A stretch of DNA of 64,000 bases. Source: Streptomyces sp. NRRL F-6492. GTDB taxonomy: Bacteria; Actinomycetota; Actinomycetes; Streptomycetales; Streptomycetaceae. The stretch is from positions 40,510-104,509 of the forward strand of contig NZ_LGEG01000035.1 of NCBI RefSeq assembly GCF_001280125.1, written 5' to 3'. Positions 1 to 8,691 of this stretch are shown here, in pieces. A model generated the notes under the pieces. The model saw only the letters and a list, made by a program, of their open reading frames with translations. It was not told where the DNA came from and did no database searches. The translations under genes and the position numbers were made by a program. The stretch's first letter is position 1; every line of letters begins with the position of its first letter.

Positions 1-407
1 CCGCCGTCCGCGAGCCGGGGCAGCACGTCCAGGGCGCGGCCGGGGATGAACCGGGCCCGGTTGCCCGCGAAGCCCGCCGCCCGGAAGGCCGTCCTGGCCA
101 GCTGCTGCCGCTCCGGCTGGAGGTCCACCGTCGTCAGGACCCCGTCCGGCCGCATCCCGAGCAGCAGGTAGATGCCCGACACGCCCGTACCGGTGCCGAT
201 CTCCGCCACCGCCTTGGCGTCCGCCGTCGCGGCGAGCAGGCGCAGCGCCCCGCCGGTGCCCGGCGACACCGAGGGGAAGCCCGACTCCAGGGCCCGCTCG
301 CGGGCCCAGCGCAGCGCTTCGTCCTCGGCGACAAAGGCGTCGGCGAACGCCCAGCTCGTCTGCCGGTTGGCGGTAATGGCCCTCTCCTGTCCCCGTAGTT
401 GACGCAA
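1..407 (-). CDS. SAM-dependent O-methyltransferase, 3' part outside window
   Basis: N-terminal 135 codons of a class I SAM-dependent methyltransferase of the small O-methyltransferase family (the actinobacterial relative next to the SigE-type sigma gene). The SAM-binding motif I is visible as AEIGTGTGVSG about residues 68-78, followed by the acidic motif TTVDLQPE. I chose a TTG start at 407 because it gives the N-terminus LRQLRGQERAITANRQTSW, which fits the family as I remember it; no ATG or GTG lies in a suitable place. It is transcribed divergently from the sigma factor gene, an arrangement also found in Mycobacterium tuberculosis (Rv1220c/sigE). The substrate cannot be told from sequence. 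The C-terminus lies beyond base 1. Confidence 0.85.
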   Translation of the reverse strand, partial: MRQLRGQERAITANRQTSWAFADAFVAEDEALRWARERALESGFPSVSPGTGGALRLLAATADAKAVAEIGTGTGVSGIYLLLGMRPDGVLTTVDLQPERQQLARTAFRAAGFAGNRARFIPGRALDVLPRLADG

Positions 408-542
408 CGGTGACTGTATCCGCTGCCGGCGGGAACCCGCAGATGGGACCGGGCGTTCACCAGGGGAGGGACGCGACGGGGGCAGCCGGGCGAGCCGGTC
501 CCAAATTCGCGTAAAGATTCTTATCCGGAACTAACGGGCGAG

Positions 543-1307
543 GTGGCTATGGTAGGGGCTCCACTGGACACCACCAGAGCCGACAGGGGAGGTGCGGCTG
601 CGCTTGTGGATCGGGGAGGAGTGCTTCGGCGTCTTCTCGGGTCGGCGGGTGAGCCGAAATCCGTGACCGACACCGCTGACCGCTTCCGCACCGCCGACTC
701 CGCACCCACCACCGCGACCTTCGCATCGGACGCGGAATCGCAGGCGTGGACCCCTCCCACGTGGGAGGAGATCGTCAGCACGCACAGTGGCCGGGTCTAC
801 CGGCTGGCCTACCGCCTCACGGGCAACCAGCACGACGCGGAGGACCTGACCCAGGAGGTCTTCGTCCGCGTCTTCCGCTCGCTGTCGACGTACACGCCGG
901 GCACCTTCGAGGGCTGGCTCCACCGCATCACCACCAACCTCTTCCTCGACATGGTCCGCCGCAAGCAGCGCATCCGCTTCGACGCGCTCGCCGACGACGC
1001 CGCCGAGCGGCTGCCCAGCCGCGAGCCCTCGCCGCAGCAGGCCTTCAACGACACGCACTTCGACGCCGACGTGCAGCAGGCCCTCGACACCCTCGCGCCC
1101 GAGTTCCGCGCGGCCGTCGTCCTCTGCGACATCGAAGGACTGTCGTACGAGGAGATCGCCGCGACCCTCGGCGTGAAGCTCGGCACCGTCCGCAGCCGGA
1201 TCCACCGCGGGCGCTCCCACCTCCGCAAGGCCCTCAAGCACCGCTCGCCCGAGGCCCGGGCGGAGCGTGCGCTCGCCTCCGTGGGATGGGAGGCGGGCAC
1301 AGCGTGA
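543..1307 (+). CDS. ECF RNA polymerase sigma factor (ortholog of mycobacterial SigE)
   Basis: ECF sigma factor of 254 codons directing RNA polymerase to stress promoters. Sigma-70 region 2 spans about residues 74-142 ([21 protein letters not shown] with the core-binding and -10 recognition helices) and region 4 about 178-232, with the helix-turn-helix [20 protein letters not shown]. The first 70 residues are a variable extension. The GTG at 543 is taken as start; ATG at 549 is an equally possible start. The next gene, a zinc anti-sigma factor, overlaps its stop by 4 bp, so the two are translationally coupled. The order sigma/anti-sigma/htrA/tatB matches M. tuberculosis sigE-rseA-htrA-tatB. 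It is not the Streptomyces protein called SigE (the cell-wall stress factor), so no symbol is given. Confidence 0.93.
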   Translation: MAMVGAPLDTTRADRGGAAALVDRGGVLRRLLGSAGEPKSVTDTADRFRTADSAPTTATFASDAESQAWTPPTWEEIVSTHSGRVYRLAYRLTGNQHDAEDLTQEVFVRVFRSLSTYTPGTFEGWLHRITTNLFLDMVRRKQRIRFDALADDAAERLPSREPSPQQAFNDTHFDADVQQALDTLAPEFRAAVVLCDIEGLSYEEIAATLGVKLGTVRSRIHRGRSHLRKALKHRSPEARAERALASVGWEAGTA

Positions 1308-2248
1308 GCGGCACACTCCCCACGTCACCGACCCCCGCGGAGCACCACCTCGGGGACCGGCTCGCCGCGCTCGTCGACGGCGAGCTGGGCCACGACGCCC
1401 GCGAGCGGGTCCTCGCCCACCTGGCGACCTGCGCCCGCTGCAAGGCCGAGGCCGACGCGCAGCGCACCCTGAAGAGCGTCTTCGCCTCCGCCGCGCCCCC
1501 GCCGCCCTCCGAGGGCTTCCTCGCACGGCTCCAGGGCCTTCCCGGAGGACCCGGCGGACCGTCGGGAGATCCCGGGGCCCCGGGGGATCCAGGGGGCCTC
1601 AGGCGTACGGGGGGTCCGAAAAGCCCCCTCGAAGAACTTCTGGGCGCCCGGGGGGTGAGGTCGGACGGCTTCGCCACGGCGGCGGTCGTCACCCCGCATC
1701 CGGGGCGTCCCGTCACCGGCTTCCGCATACACGAGGTCGGTGACCGCGCGCCGGGCTCCGGCGGTCGCGGCCGGCGCTTCGCCTTCGCGGCGGCCAGCGC
1801 CGTCTCGTTCGCGGCCATCGCCCTCGGCGGCACCCTGCCGCTGGACGCGTCGGTGAGCGCGGGCGGGCGCGGCGCCCAGGGCACGGGCAGCACGGTCACT
1901 CCGCTCCGTACGACCACCACCGGCGGCACCGGCACCGGCACGTCCCCCGGCCGCGGCACGCGCTCCGGCGAGCGCACGGGCGCGCAGGCCGTCGCCGCCG
2001 AGCCGCTCGTCGCGATCACCCCGGCGGCGGTCCCGCAGGGGCCCGTGGCGGCCGTGGTCCCGTTGATGTCCGGACGCTCTTTCACCCCGCCCCTGGTGGC
2101 CGTGGGCCTCTCGTACCCGCCTTCCCGATCCCTACTCCCCCTCTCGCCGTTCGTCCGGCAGACGGGCCCGGTCCTCCCGCCGGCCTCCGGTCCGGGACCC
2201 AGTCCGGCGCCGAGCCCGACGACGGCGCCGCTCGGCTCCCCCCGTTGA
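1304..2248 (+). CDS. Zinc-binding anti-sigma factor (RseA/ZAS family), membrane-anchored
   Basis: 314-residue anti-sigma factor for the ECF sigma encoded immediately upstream; GTG start inside the GTGA overlap with the sigma stop. The N-terminal anti-sigma domain carries the ZAS zinc motif H39-x3-C43-x2-C46 (HLATCARC). A Gly/Pro-rich linker (about residues 80-110) precedes a single predicted membrane segment about residues 157-176, and the C-terminal 130 residues are Ser/Thr/Pro/Gly-rich and presumably extracytoplasmic. In the mycobacterial counterpart the zinc-finger domain holds the sigma factor until stress releases it. Proximity to an HtrA-type protease fits membrane-stress control. The low-complexity C-terminal tail is longer than in RseA. 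Confidence 0.9.
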   Translation: MSGTLPTSPTPAEHHLGDRLAALVDGELGHDARERVLAHLATCARCKAEADAQRTLKSVFASAAPPPPSEGFLARLQGLPGGPGGPSGDPGAPGDPGGLRRTGGPKSPLEELLGARGVRSDGFATAAVVTPHPGRPVTGFRIHEVGDRAPGSGGRGRRFAFAAASAVSFAAIALGGTLPLDASVSAGGRGAQGTGSTVTPLRTTTTGGTGTGTSPGRGTRSGERTGAQAVAAEPLVAITPAAVPQGPVAAVVPLMSGRSFTPPLVAVGLSYPPSRSLLPLSPFVRQTGPVLPPASGPGPSPAPSPTTAPLGSPR

Positions 2249-2324
2249 CCCGCGACCTGGTTGAATCCAGGGACAGTGGCGTCCGTTCCAGGGGCGCGGA
2301 CGGGTCAGCGGTTGCGGGGAGAGC

Positions 2325-4070
2325 ATGAACAACGGGAAGCCGAACTGGTGGAGCCGTCCTTCGAGCACACCGGAGGCGGCGCGGATACCCTCGCCGTCTC
2401 CGTCCGGTGACGGCGAGGGCGACTTCCCCCTGCCCGCGCCACAGCCGTCGGCGGCGCCGCCCGCGCCCCCGGAGACCCCGGCACCGCCCGCCGCGCCCGC
2501 CGGGACCGACGTCCAGGCCCCCGAGCCCGCCGGGGCCGACCTTCCGGCCCCCGCGCCTGCCGCGCCCGGCTCCCCGGAGCCCTCGCCCTCCGTCGTCCTG
2601 ACCAAGGGCGAACCCCCGGCGCAGGCACCGGTCCAGGCGCAGGACCCGGCGCCCGAGCCCACCCCCGCCCCCGTGCCCGCGCCGCCGGCGGACCCGGCTC
2701 CCGCGCCGCAGGCACAGGCGCAGGCGCAGCCCCTGCACGCGCCCGACGAGTACCGGACGCCGCCCTACGGCGAGCCCGGACCGTGGGCGCCCGCGCCGCC
2801 CGTGCAGCGGCTCCCGGGCCCCGTACCGCCCCAGCAGGGCCCCGTGCACCCCGTACCGCCGCAGCCGCAGCCGCAGGGCCCCGCGCCCTGGGGGCAGTAC
2901 GACCCCTGGGGCGTCGGCGGTCCCGCGCTTCCGCCCGCGCCCGCGAAGAAGTCCCGCAAGGGGCTCGCCGTCGCGGGGGCGCTCGTCTTCGCGCTGCTCA
3001 CCGGCGTCATCGGCGGCGGGATCGGCGCGTACGTCGAGCGCAACGGCGGACTCACCACCGTCGAGCTGCCCCAGGCCGGCGCCGAGGACACCGGCCGCGC
3101 CCCCGACAGCGTGGCCGGGATCGCCGCCAGCGCCCTGCCCGGCGTGGTCACCCTGCACGTCAAGGGCAGCGGCTCGTCCGGCACCGGCACCGGTTTCGTC
3201 CTGAACACCAAGGGCCACATCCTCACCAACAACCACGTCGTGGACGGGGCCCGGTCCTCCGCGGACATCTCGGTGACCTTCTCCAGCGGGGAGACCGCCC
3301 GCGCCAAGCTCGTCGGCAAGGACACCGGCTACGACCTGGCCGTCGTCCAGGTCACCGGCGTCTCCGGGCTCAAGCCCCTGCCGCTCGGCAACTCCGACAA
3401 CGTGCGCGTCGGGGACCCCGTCGTCGCCATCGGCGCCCCCTTCGACCTCTCCAACACGGTCACCTCCGGCATCATCAGCGCCAAGGAGCGCCCGATCACC
3501 GCCGGCGGCGAGAAGGGCGACGGCAGCGACATCAGCTACGTCGACGCGCTCCAGACCGACGCCCCCATCAACCCCGGCAACTCCGGCGGGCCCCTCCTCG
3601 ACTCCAAGGCCCGGGTCGTCGGCATCAACAGCGCGATCCGCGCGGCCGGCGGGTCCGGCGGCGACGGCGAGGGCGACGGCGCGAGCCAGCCCGGCTCCAT
3701 CGGCCTCGGCTTCGCCATACCGATCAACCAGGGCAAGCGGGTCGCCGAGGAGCTCATCAGGACCGGCAGGGCGACCCACCCGGTCATCGGTGTGAGCCTC
3801 GACATGCAGTACAACGGCGACGGCGCCCGCGTCGGCGAGAAGGGCAAGGACGGCACCGCCTCCGTCACGCCCGGCGGCCCGGCCGCCAAGGCGGGGCTCC
3901 GGCCCGGCGACGTCATCACCAAGGTCGACGGCCAGCGCGTGCACAACGGCGAGGAGCTCATCGTGAAGATCCGCGCCCACCGCCCCGGCGACCGCTTGGA
4001 GCTCACCCTGGACCGCGACGGCAAAGAGCTGACAAAGACGCTGACGCTCGGCTCCTCGCAGGGCACCTGA
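2325..4070 (+). CDS. HtrA/DegP-like membrane-anchored serine protease with PDZ domain
   Basis: 581-residue trypsin-like serine protease of the HtrA (S1C) family. About 210 N-terminal residues are Pro/Ala/Gln-rich and probably cytoplasmic and disordered. One membrane helix follows (about 213-238), then the protease domain with catalytic triad H304 (TNNHVVDG), D337 (GYDLAVVQ) and S420 (NPGNSGGPL), and a C-terminal PDZ domain about 485-575 (AGLRPGDVITKVDG). ATG start with GGGGAGAGC just upstream. It probably degrades misfolded or signalling proteins outside the membrane. Its position after the sigma/anti-sigma pair suggests it belongs to the same envelope-stress response, as for mycobacterial HtrA. 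The 76-bp gap to the anti-sigma gene may hold its own promoter. Confidence 0.95.
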   Translation: MNNGKPNWWSRPSSTPEAARIPSPSPSGDGEGDFPLPAPQPSAAPPAPPETPAPPAAPAGTDVQAPEPAGADLPAPAPAAPGSPEPSPSVVLTKGEPPAQAPVQAQDPAPEPTPAPVPAPPADPAPAPQAQAQAQPLHAPDEYRTPPYGEPGPWAPAPPVQRLPGPVPPQQGPVHPVPPQPQPQGPAPWGQYDPWGVGGPALPPAPAKKSRKGLAVAGALVFALLTGVIGGGIGAYVERNGGLTTVELPQAGAEDTGRAPDSVAGIAASALPGVVTLHVKGSGSSGTGTGFVLNTKGHILTNNHVVDGARSSADISVTFSSGETARAKLVGKDTGYDLAVVQVTGVSGLKPLPLGNSDNVRVGDPVVAIGAPFDLSNTVTSGIISAKERPITAGGEKGDGSDISYVDALQTDAPINPGNSGGPLLDSKARVVGINSAIRAAGGSGGDGEGDGASQPGSIGLGFAIPINQGKRVAEELIRTGRATHPVIGVSLDMQYNGDGARVGEKGKDGTASVTPGGPAAKAGLRPGDVITKVDGQRVHNGEELIVKIRAHRPGDRLELTLDRDGKELTKTLTLGSSQGT

Positions 4071-4161
4071 GCGCCATGCTCCGGACACCACGAGGTACCC
4101 GCCGGGTGGTTTCGGCGGGTACCGTGGACCGGGCCCCGGACCGGCGTGAAGGAGCTACCAG

Positions 4162-4620
4162 GTGTTCAGCGACATAGGCGCACTCGAGCTGGTGACGCTC
4201 GTCGTCCTCGCCGTGCTCGTCTTCGGGCCGGACAAGCTCCCGAAGGTGATCCAGGACGTCTCCCGCTTCGTCCGGAAGATCCGCGAGTTCTCCGACAGCG
4301 CGAAGAGCGACATCCGCAGCGAGCTGGGACCGGAGTTCAAGGACTTCGAGTTCGAGGACCTCAACCCCAAGACGTTCCTGCGCAAGCAGATGGAGAACAA
4401 CGAGGACCTCCGGGAGCTGCGCGGCACCTTCGACCTCAAGAAGGAGATCAACGAGGTCGCCGACGCGGTCCACGGCCGCGAGACCCTGCCCGCCGTCAAC
4501 GGCTCCGCGGGCACCGGAGCACCGGTCGACGGCTCCCCGGCGGGCGGCCCGGACCTCCTCAAGAAGCAGGACAAGCCGGACACCGGCGAGCGCCCCCCGT
4601 ACGACTCCGACGCGACCTGA
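4162..4620 (+). CDS. tatB: Sec-independent protein translocase subunit TatB
   Basis: 152-residue TatB, the receptor-complex subunit of the twin-arginine translocase. A single N-terminal membrane helix (about residues 5-21, LELVTLVVLAVLVFGPDKLP) ends in the FGPxKLP hinge, followed by a long amphipathic helix and a charged, Pro/Gly-rich tail. The extended amphipathic region and the position after htrA point to TatB rather than TatA. GTG start at 4162 preceded by GAAGGAG. Its place in the sigma/htrA block is conserved in actinobacteria. No tatA or tatC is present here. Confidence 0.92.
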   Translation: MFSDIGALELVTLVVLAVLVFGPDKLPKVIQDVSRFVRKIREFSDSAKSDIRSELGPEFKDFEFEDLNPKTFLRKQMENNEDLRELRGTFDLKKEINEVADAVHGRETLPAVNGSAGTGAPVDGSPAGGPDLLKKQDKPDTGERPPYDSDAT

Positions 4621-4694
4621 CGACGGGCTGTCACCGATCCGGCGCGCCCCGGTGGCTATCCTCGCTCTGTTGACGGAACGAGGAGGCGGCCGAG

Positions 4695-5321
4695 ATGGAG
4701 ACCACGAGCCGGGTGGAGGGCACGCCCGTGGCCCGGCGGATCGACGAGGGCTACCTGCGGGCGCCCTTCGCCTGGTACGGCCTCGACGAGGCGTTCACCG
4801 GGCCGCGCCGGCTGATGCAGGTCGGCACGGCGGCCGACGGCAGCGTGCAGCACGGATCGACCGGGCACGGTGACGTGCCGTCGATAAAGTCGGACGCGAG
4901 CGGCGCGGAGAAGGAGCGTTTCACCGTCGTCGTGACGGTCGCGGCGAGCCCCGTCCGGCGGACCGGCGACGGGACGGGCGTCCTCGACGCCACCACCGTC
5001 TCCTCCGCCGCCTGGCTGGCCGGCTCCGGACTGCTCGTCCACACCTGGCCGGCCACGCTCGACCACGTGACGCGCGACAACTGGCTGGACCAGCAGACCG
5101 AGACGGCCTTCGAGCTCGCCGACGACCTCGACGGGCCCGCCTGGACGACGCTCTCGCTGCCCGTGGACGGGGTGCCGGTGCCGTTCCACTACCGCGAGTC
5201 CGAGTTCGGCTGGGTCCTGGCCGGCTCGGCGGCGGGCGTGCACCTGGGGGCGTACGGGCGGGGGATGAGCGCGTACGGGCTCGGGTTCTCGCAGATCAAG
5301 GACCTCGACGCGTACGCGTAG
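4695..5321 (+). CDS. Conserved Streptomyces protein of unknown function
   Basis: 208-residue soluble protein with no signal peptide or membrane helix and no domain I can name. It has a Trp/Tyr-rich C-terminal half (YRESEFGWVLAG, GRGMSAYGLGFSQIKDL). The ATG start is set by a near-perfect ribosome binding site AGGAGG at 4681. It sits between tatB and the convergent mrp operon and ends before a strong bidirectional terminator. Codon use is typical of the neighbours, so the gene is real. Confidence 0.8.
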   Translation: METTSRVEGTPVARRIDEGYLRAPFAWYGLDEAFTGPRRLMQVGTAADGSVQHGSTGHGDVPSIKSDASGAEKERFTVVVTVAASPVRRTGDGTGVLDATTVSSAAWLAGSGLLVHTWPATLDHVTRDNWLDQQTETAFELADDLDGPAWTTLSLPVDGVPVPFHYRESEFGWVLAGSAAGVHLGAYGRGMSAYGLGFSQIKDLDAYA

Positions 5322-5338
5322 GACGCGGAGGCGGGAAA

Positions 5339-5376
5339 GGTGAAGGGGCGCCCCCGCGCGGGGGCGCCCCTTCACC
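5339..5376. terminator. Perfect 19-bp palindromic bidirectional terminator
   Basis: A perfect inverted repeat of 19 bp per arm with no unpaired loop bases (central GCGC) lies between the convergent genes ending at 5321 (+) and 5393 (-). GC-rich hairpins without a long T-run are usual for Streptomyces terminators. It probably serves both strands. Confidence 0.85.
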
Positions 5377-5392
5377 GTGCGTCGGGATCCGC

Positions 5393-6526
5393 TCAGAACT
5401 TGTTCCGCGGCGTGATGCCCAGGCTCATGCCCGACAGGCCGCGCTGGCGGCCGCCCAGCTTGCCCGCGATGGCGCGCAGCGCCGCGCCGGCGGGGGAGTC
5501 CGGGTCCGACAGGACGACCGGCCTGCCGTCGTCGCCGCCCTCGCGCAGCCGCACGTCGATCGGGATCGAGCCGAGGACCGGGACCGTCGCGCCCGTGGTC
5601 TGCGTCAGGCCGTCCGCGACCTTCTGGCCGCCGCCGGTGCCGAACACGTCCACCATCTCGTCGCAGTGCGGACACGGCAGGCCCGCCATGTTCTCGACGA
5701 CGCCGACGATCTTCTGGTGCGTCTGGACGGCGATCGAGCCGGCCCGCTCGGCGACCTCGGCCGCCGCCTGCTGCGGGGTCGTGACGACCAGGATCTCCGC
5801 GTTCGGCACGAGCTGCGCGACCGAGATCGCGATGTCGCCGGTGCCCGGCGGCAGGTCGAGCAGGAGGACGTCCAGGTCGCCCCAGTACACGTCCGCGAGG
5901 AACTGCTGGAGCGCGCGGTGCAGCATCGGGCCGCGCCACACGACCGGCGCGTTGCCCGGGGTGAACATGCCGATCGAGATGACCTTCACGCCGTTCGCCG
6001 ACGGCGGCATGATCATGTTCTCGACCTGGGTCGGACGCCCGTCCGCGCCCAGCATCCGGGGCACGCTGTGGCCGTAGATGTCGGCGTCGACGACACCGAC
6101 CTTCAGCCCGTCGGCGGCCATCGCGGCCGCCAGGTTCACGGTCACGGAGGACTTGCCGACGCCGCCCTTGCCGGACGCCACCGCGTACACCCGGGTCAGC
6201 GAGCCGGGCTTCGCGAAGGGCACCTCGCGCTCGGCGCCGCCGCCGCGCAGCGCCGCAGCCAGCTCCTTGCGCTGCTCGTCGCCCATCACGTCCAGCGTCA
6301 CGTCGACGCCGGTGACGCCCTCGACGCGGGACACGGCCTCGGTCACCCGCTGGGTGATGGTGTCGCGCATGGGGCAGCCGGCGACGGTCAGGTAGACCGT
6401 GACGGCGACCCTGCCGTCCGGCTCGATCTCCACCGACTTGACCATGCCGAGCTCAGTGATCGGCTTGTTGATCTCAGGGTCGTTCACCGTCGCCAGTGCC
6501 GCGAGCACCGCGTCTTCCGTAGCCAT
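5393..6526 (-). CDS. mrp: Mrp/NBP35-type P-loop ATPase, iron-sulfur cluster carrier
   Basis: 377-residue ApbC/Mrp-family ATPase that carries [Fe-S] clusters to client proteins. An N-terminal MIP18/DUF59 domain (about 5-85, with the conserved LTVAGCPMRDTI) is followed by a MinD-like P-loop domain whose deviant Walker A is GKGGVGKS (119-126). A CPHC motif in the C-terminal half supplies the cluster-bridging cysteines. The ATG at 6526 (MATEDAVLAALATV) is chosen over an in-frame upstream ATG at 6589 because family members begin here. It probably ends a minus-strand operon after the MgtE-N/CBS and DUF1003 genes (43-bp gap). Confidence 0.93.
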   Translation of the reverse strand: MATEDAVLAALATVNDPEINKPITELGMVKSVEIEPDGRVAVTVYLTVAGCPMRDTITQRVTEAVSRVEGVTGVDVTLDVMGDEQRKELAAALRGGGAEREVPFAKPGSLTRVYAVASGKGGVGKSSVTVNLAAAMAADGLKVGVVDADIYGHSVPRMLGADGRPTQVENMIMPPSANGVKVISIGMFTPGNAPVVWRGPMLHRALQQFLADVYWGDLDVLLLDLPPGTGDIAISVAQLVPNAEILVVTTPQQAAAEVAERAGSIAVQTHQKIVGVVENMAGLPCPHCDEMVDVFGTGGGQKVADGLTQTTGATVPVLGSIPIDVRLREGGDDGRPVVLSDPDSPAGAALRAIAGKLGGRQRGLSGMSLGITPRNKF

Positions 6527-6569
6527 ACCGACGATGGTACGGCGCGGAGCACCGGCCCATGAAAGGCTG

Positions 6570-7133
6570 TCAACGGTCGGGTACGTCACTTCCCCGGCCG
6601 CCGCCGGACGGGAATAGATCCCGGCGCTCCTCCATCTCCTTGAGGAGGTCCTGGAGCTCGGAGCGGATCCAGTCGCGCGTGGCGACCTCGCCCAGGCCCA
6701 TGCGCAGCGCCGCGATCTCCCGCGTCAGGTACTCGGTGTCCGCGATCGACCGCTCGTTCTGCTTCCGGTCCTGTTCGAGGTTGACCCGGTCCCGGTCGTC
6801 CTGCCGGTTCTGGGCGAGCAGGATCAGCGGCGCCGCGTACGAGGCCTGGAGGGACAGCGCGAGCGTCAGGAAGATGAACGGGTACTCGTCGAACTTCAGC
6901 GCCCCCGGCGCGAAGATGTTCCACAGCACCCAGACGACGATCGTCAGCGTCATCCAGACCAGGAACCGCCCGGTCCCCAGGAAGCGGGCGATCCGCTCCG
7001 ACATCCGCCCGAAGGCCTCGGGGTCGTACTCCGGCAGCAGTCGGGCCCGCCGCTCGCGCGGCAGGTCGAGCCGGATCCGGGGCACGGCCCGTTCCCGCTC
7101 CCGCTCCCGGTCCTGCGTGCGTTCAGCGGCCAT
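6570..7133 (-). CDS. DUF1003 family membrane protein
   Basis: 187 residues. A charged N-terminus rich in Arg/Glu is followed by two membrane helices (about 56-75 and 85-108: WMTLTIVVWVLWNIF and FIFLTLALSLQASYAAPLILL) and a cytoplasmic coiled-coil-like tail (NRQDDRDRVNLEQDRKQNER). This is the DUF1003 pattern; its function is unknown. Its ATG lies inside the end of the upstream MgtE-N/CBS gene (11-bp overlap), so the two are co-translated. That coupling suggests that it works with the MgtE-like protein, possibly in cation homeostasis (inference). Confidence 0.88.
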   Translation of the reverse strand: MAAERTQDRERERERAVPRIRLDLPRERRARLLPEYDPEAFGRMSERIARFLGTGRFLVWMTLTIVVWVLWNIFAPGALKFDEYPFIFLTLALSLQASYAAPLILLAQNRQDDRDRVNLEQDRKQNERSIADTEYLTREIAALRMGLGEVATRDWIRSELQDLLKEMEERRDLFPSGGGRGSDVPDR

Positions 7134-8406
7134 GCCCCGCCCCCTCCTCGTGGAACTCGGTCTCGCGCCAGTCGTCCGGCAGCAGGTGGTCGAGCACGTC
7201 GTCGACGGTGACCGCGCCGAGCAGGGAGCCGCTCTCGTCCACGACGGGCGCGGCGACCATGTTGTACGCGGCGAGGTAGCTGGTGACGGCCGGCAGCGGC
7301 GTGTCCGGGCCGAGCGGCGGCAGGTCGCTGTCCACGATCGAGCTGACGAGCGTGAACGGCGGGTCCCGGAGCAGCCGCTGGAAGTGCACCGTGCCCAGGT
7401 ACTTCCCGGTCGGCGTCTCGTCCGGCGGCCGGCACACGTACACCTGCGCGGCGAGCGCCGGGGACAGGTCCTGCTGGCGGACCCGGGCCAGCGCGTCCGC
7501 GACGGTCGCGTCCGGCCGCAGCACGATCGGCTCCGTCGTCATCAGACCGCCCGCCGTGCGCTCCTCGTACGCCAGGAGGCGCCGCACGTCCGCCGCGTCG
7601 TCCGGCTGCATCAGGGTCAGCAGCCGCTCCTGGTCCTCCTCGGGCAGCTCGGACAGCAGGTCGGCCGCGTCGTCCGGGTCCATCGCCTCCAGGACGTCGG
7701 CCGCGCGCTCCTCCTTCAGCTTGCCGAGGATCTCGATCTGGTCGTCCTCGGGGAGCTCTTCGAGGACGTCCGCGAGCCGGTCGTCGTCGAGGGCCGCGGC
7801 CACCTCGGCGCGCCGCTTGGGGGAGAGGTGGTGCAGCGCGTTGGCCAGGTCGGCCGGGCGCAGCTTCTCGAAGGTGGCGAGCAGGCTCTCGGCGCCCTGG
7901 CCGTGCTCCTCCAGGGAGAAGCCGGTGACGGCCGACCACTCGACGGTCAGCGTCTCGCCCTTGCGGCGCAGCGCCCCGCCCTTGCCCTTGCGGACGAAGA
8001 CCTTGTCGATCTCCCAGTCGCGGCGGGCGGGCAGCTGCTGGATGGCGACGTCGAGGACGGTGACCTCCTCGCCCTCCCGCCCGTCGGACCCCACGAGCCG
8101 GACCCGTCGGTCGAGGAGCTCGCCGAGGACGAGCCGCTCGGTGGGCCGCTGCTCGAAGCGGCGCATGTTGACCACGCCGGTGGTGATGACCTGCCCGGAC
8201 TCGACGCCGGTGATCCGGGTCATCGGCACGAAGACCCGGCGGCGGCTCAGCACCTCCACGACCATGCCGAGCAGGCGCGGCGGGCGGCGGCCGACCCGGA
8301 GCATGGCCACCAGGTCGCTGACCCGGCCGACCTGGTCGCCGACGGGGTCGAAGACGGGGACCCCCGCCAGGTGGGAGACGAAGATCCGGGGGGCGCCTGC
8401 CGCCAT
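7123..8406 (-). CDS. Soluble MgtE-N and CBS-domain protein (magnesium sensor-like, no transport domain)
   Basis: 427 residues. The N-terminal 170 residues contain two PRC-barrel-like segments (FVSHLAGVPVFDPVGDQVGRV). An MgtE intracellular N domain follows (about 190-280, repeats such as LADVLEELPEDDQIEIL and AADVLEAMDPDDAADLL), then a tandem CBS pair (about 285-415). The membrane-spanning MgtE channel domain is missing, so this is not a transporter by itself. In MgtE the N and CBS domains sense Mg2+, so a cytoplasmic sensor or regulatory role is inferred. It overlaps the DUF1003 gene downstream. Confidence 0.88.
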   Translation of the reverse strand: MAAGAPRIFVSHLAGVPVFDPVGDQVGRVSDLVAMLRVGRRPPRLLGMVVEVLSRRRVFVPMTRITGVESGQVITTGVVNMRRFEQRPTERLVLGELLDRRVRLVGSDGREGEEVTVLDVAIQQLPARRDWEIDKVFVRKGKGGALRRKGETLTVEWSAVTGFSLEEHGQGAESLLATFEKLRPADLANALHHLSPKRRAEVAAALDDDRLADVLEELPEDDQIEILGKLKEERAADVLEAMDPDDAADLLSELPEEDQERLLTLMQPDDAADVRRLLAYEERTAGGLMTTEPIVLRPDATVADALARVRQQDLSPALAAQVYVCRPPDETPTGKYLGTVHFQRLLRDPPFTLVSSIVDSDLPPLGPDTPLPAVTSYLAAYNMVAAPVVDESGSLLGAVTVDDVLDHLLPDDWRETEFHEEGAGHGR

Positions 8407-8583
8407 GCCACGCGCCTCCTGGGTGTCGCACGATTCGAGTCCTCGCGGCGCCCGGCCGGTGATCGCGGAGCGCTACCGGTTCAGGCTAGCCCGTGCCGTT
8501 GCGGCCCGCCCCGGCAGTGCCTCCGTACGGCTGCCTGCGGGGGCCGCCGGCCGGCCCGGGTACGCTGCGGTCTGCTGTTACCC

Positions 8584-8624
8584 CGGTACCGGAGCCGGAA
8601 CCCCCGGTACCGCCCGCGGTACCG
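8584..8624. repeat. Three CGGTACCG palindromes upstream of a lipoprotein gene
   Basis: The 8-bp palindrome CGGTACCG occurs at 8584, 8605 and 8617 (start-to-start spacing 21 and 12 bp), inside the 285-bp divergent region between the MgtE-like and lipoprotein genes. It could be an operator. A likely -10/-35 cannot be assigned with confidence. Confidence 0.4.
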
Positions 8625-8691
8625 GACCCCGCCCTTCCGCCCGGCCGGGTCCCGGCGCCCGTACGCCCGCACGACACGAGAGGCAGCGCAG

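Noticed and set aside
543..1307. Naming the ECF sigma factor SigE
   Set aside because: It is the ortholog of mycobacterial SigE, but in Streptomyces that name belongs to another sigma factor, so no symbol was assigned.
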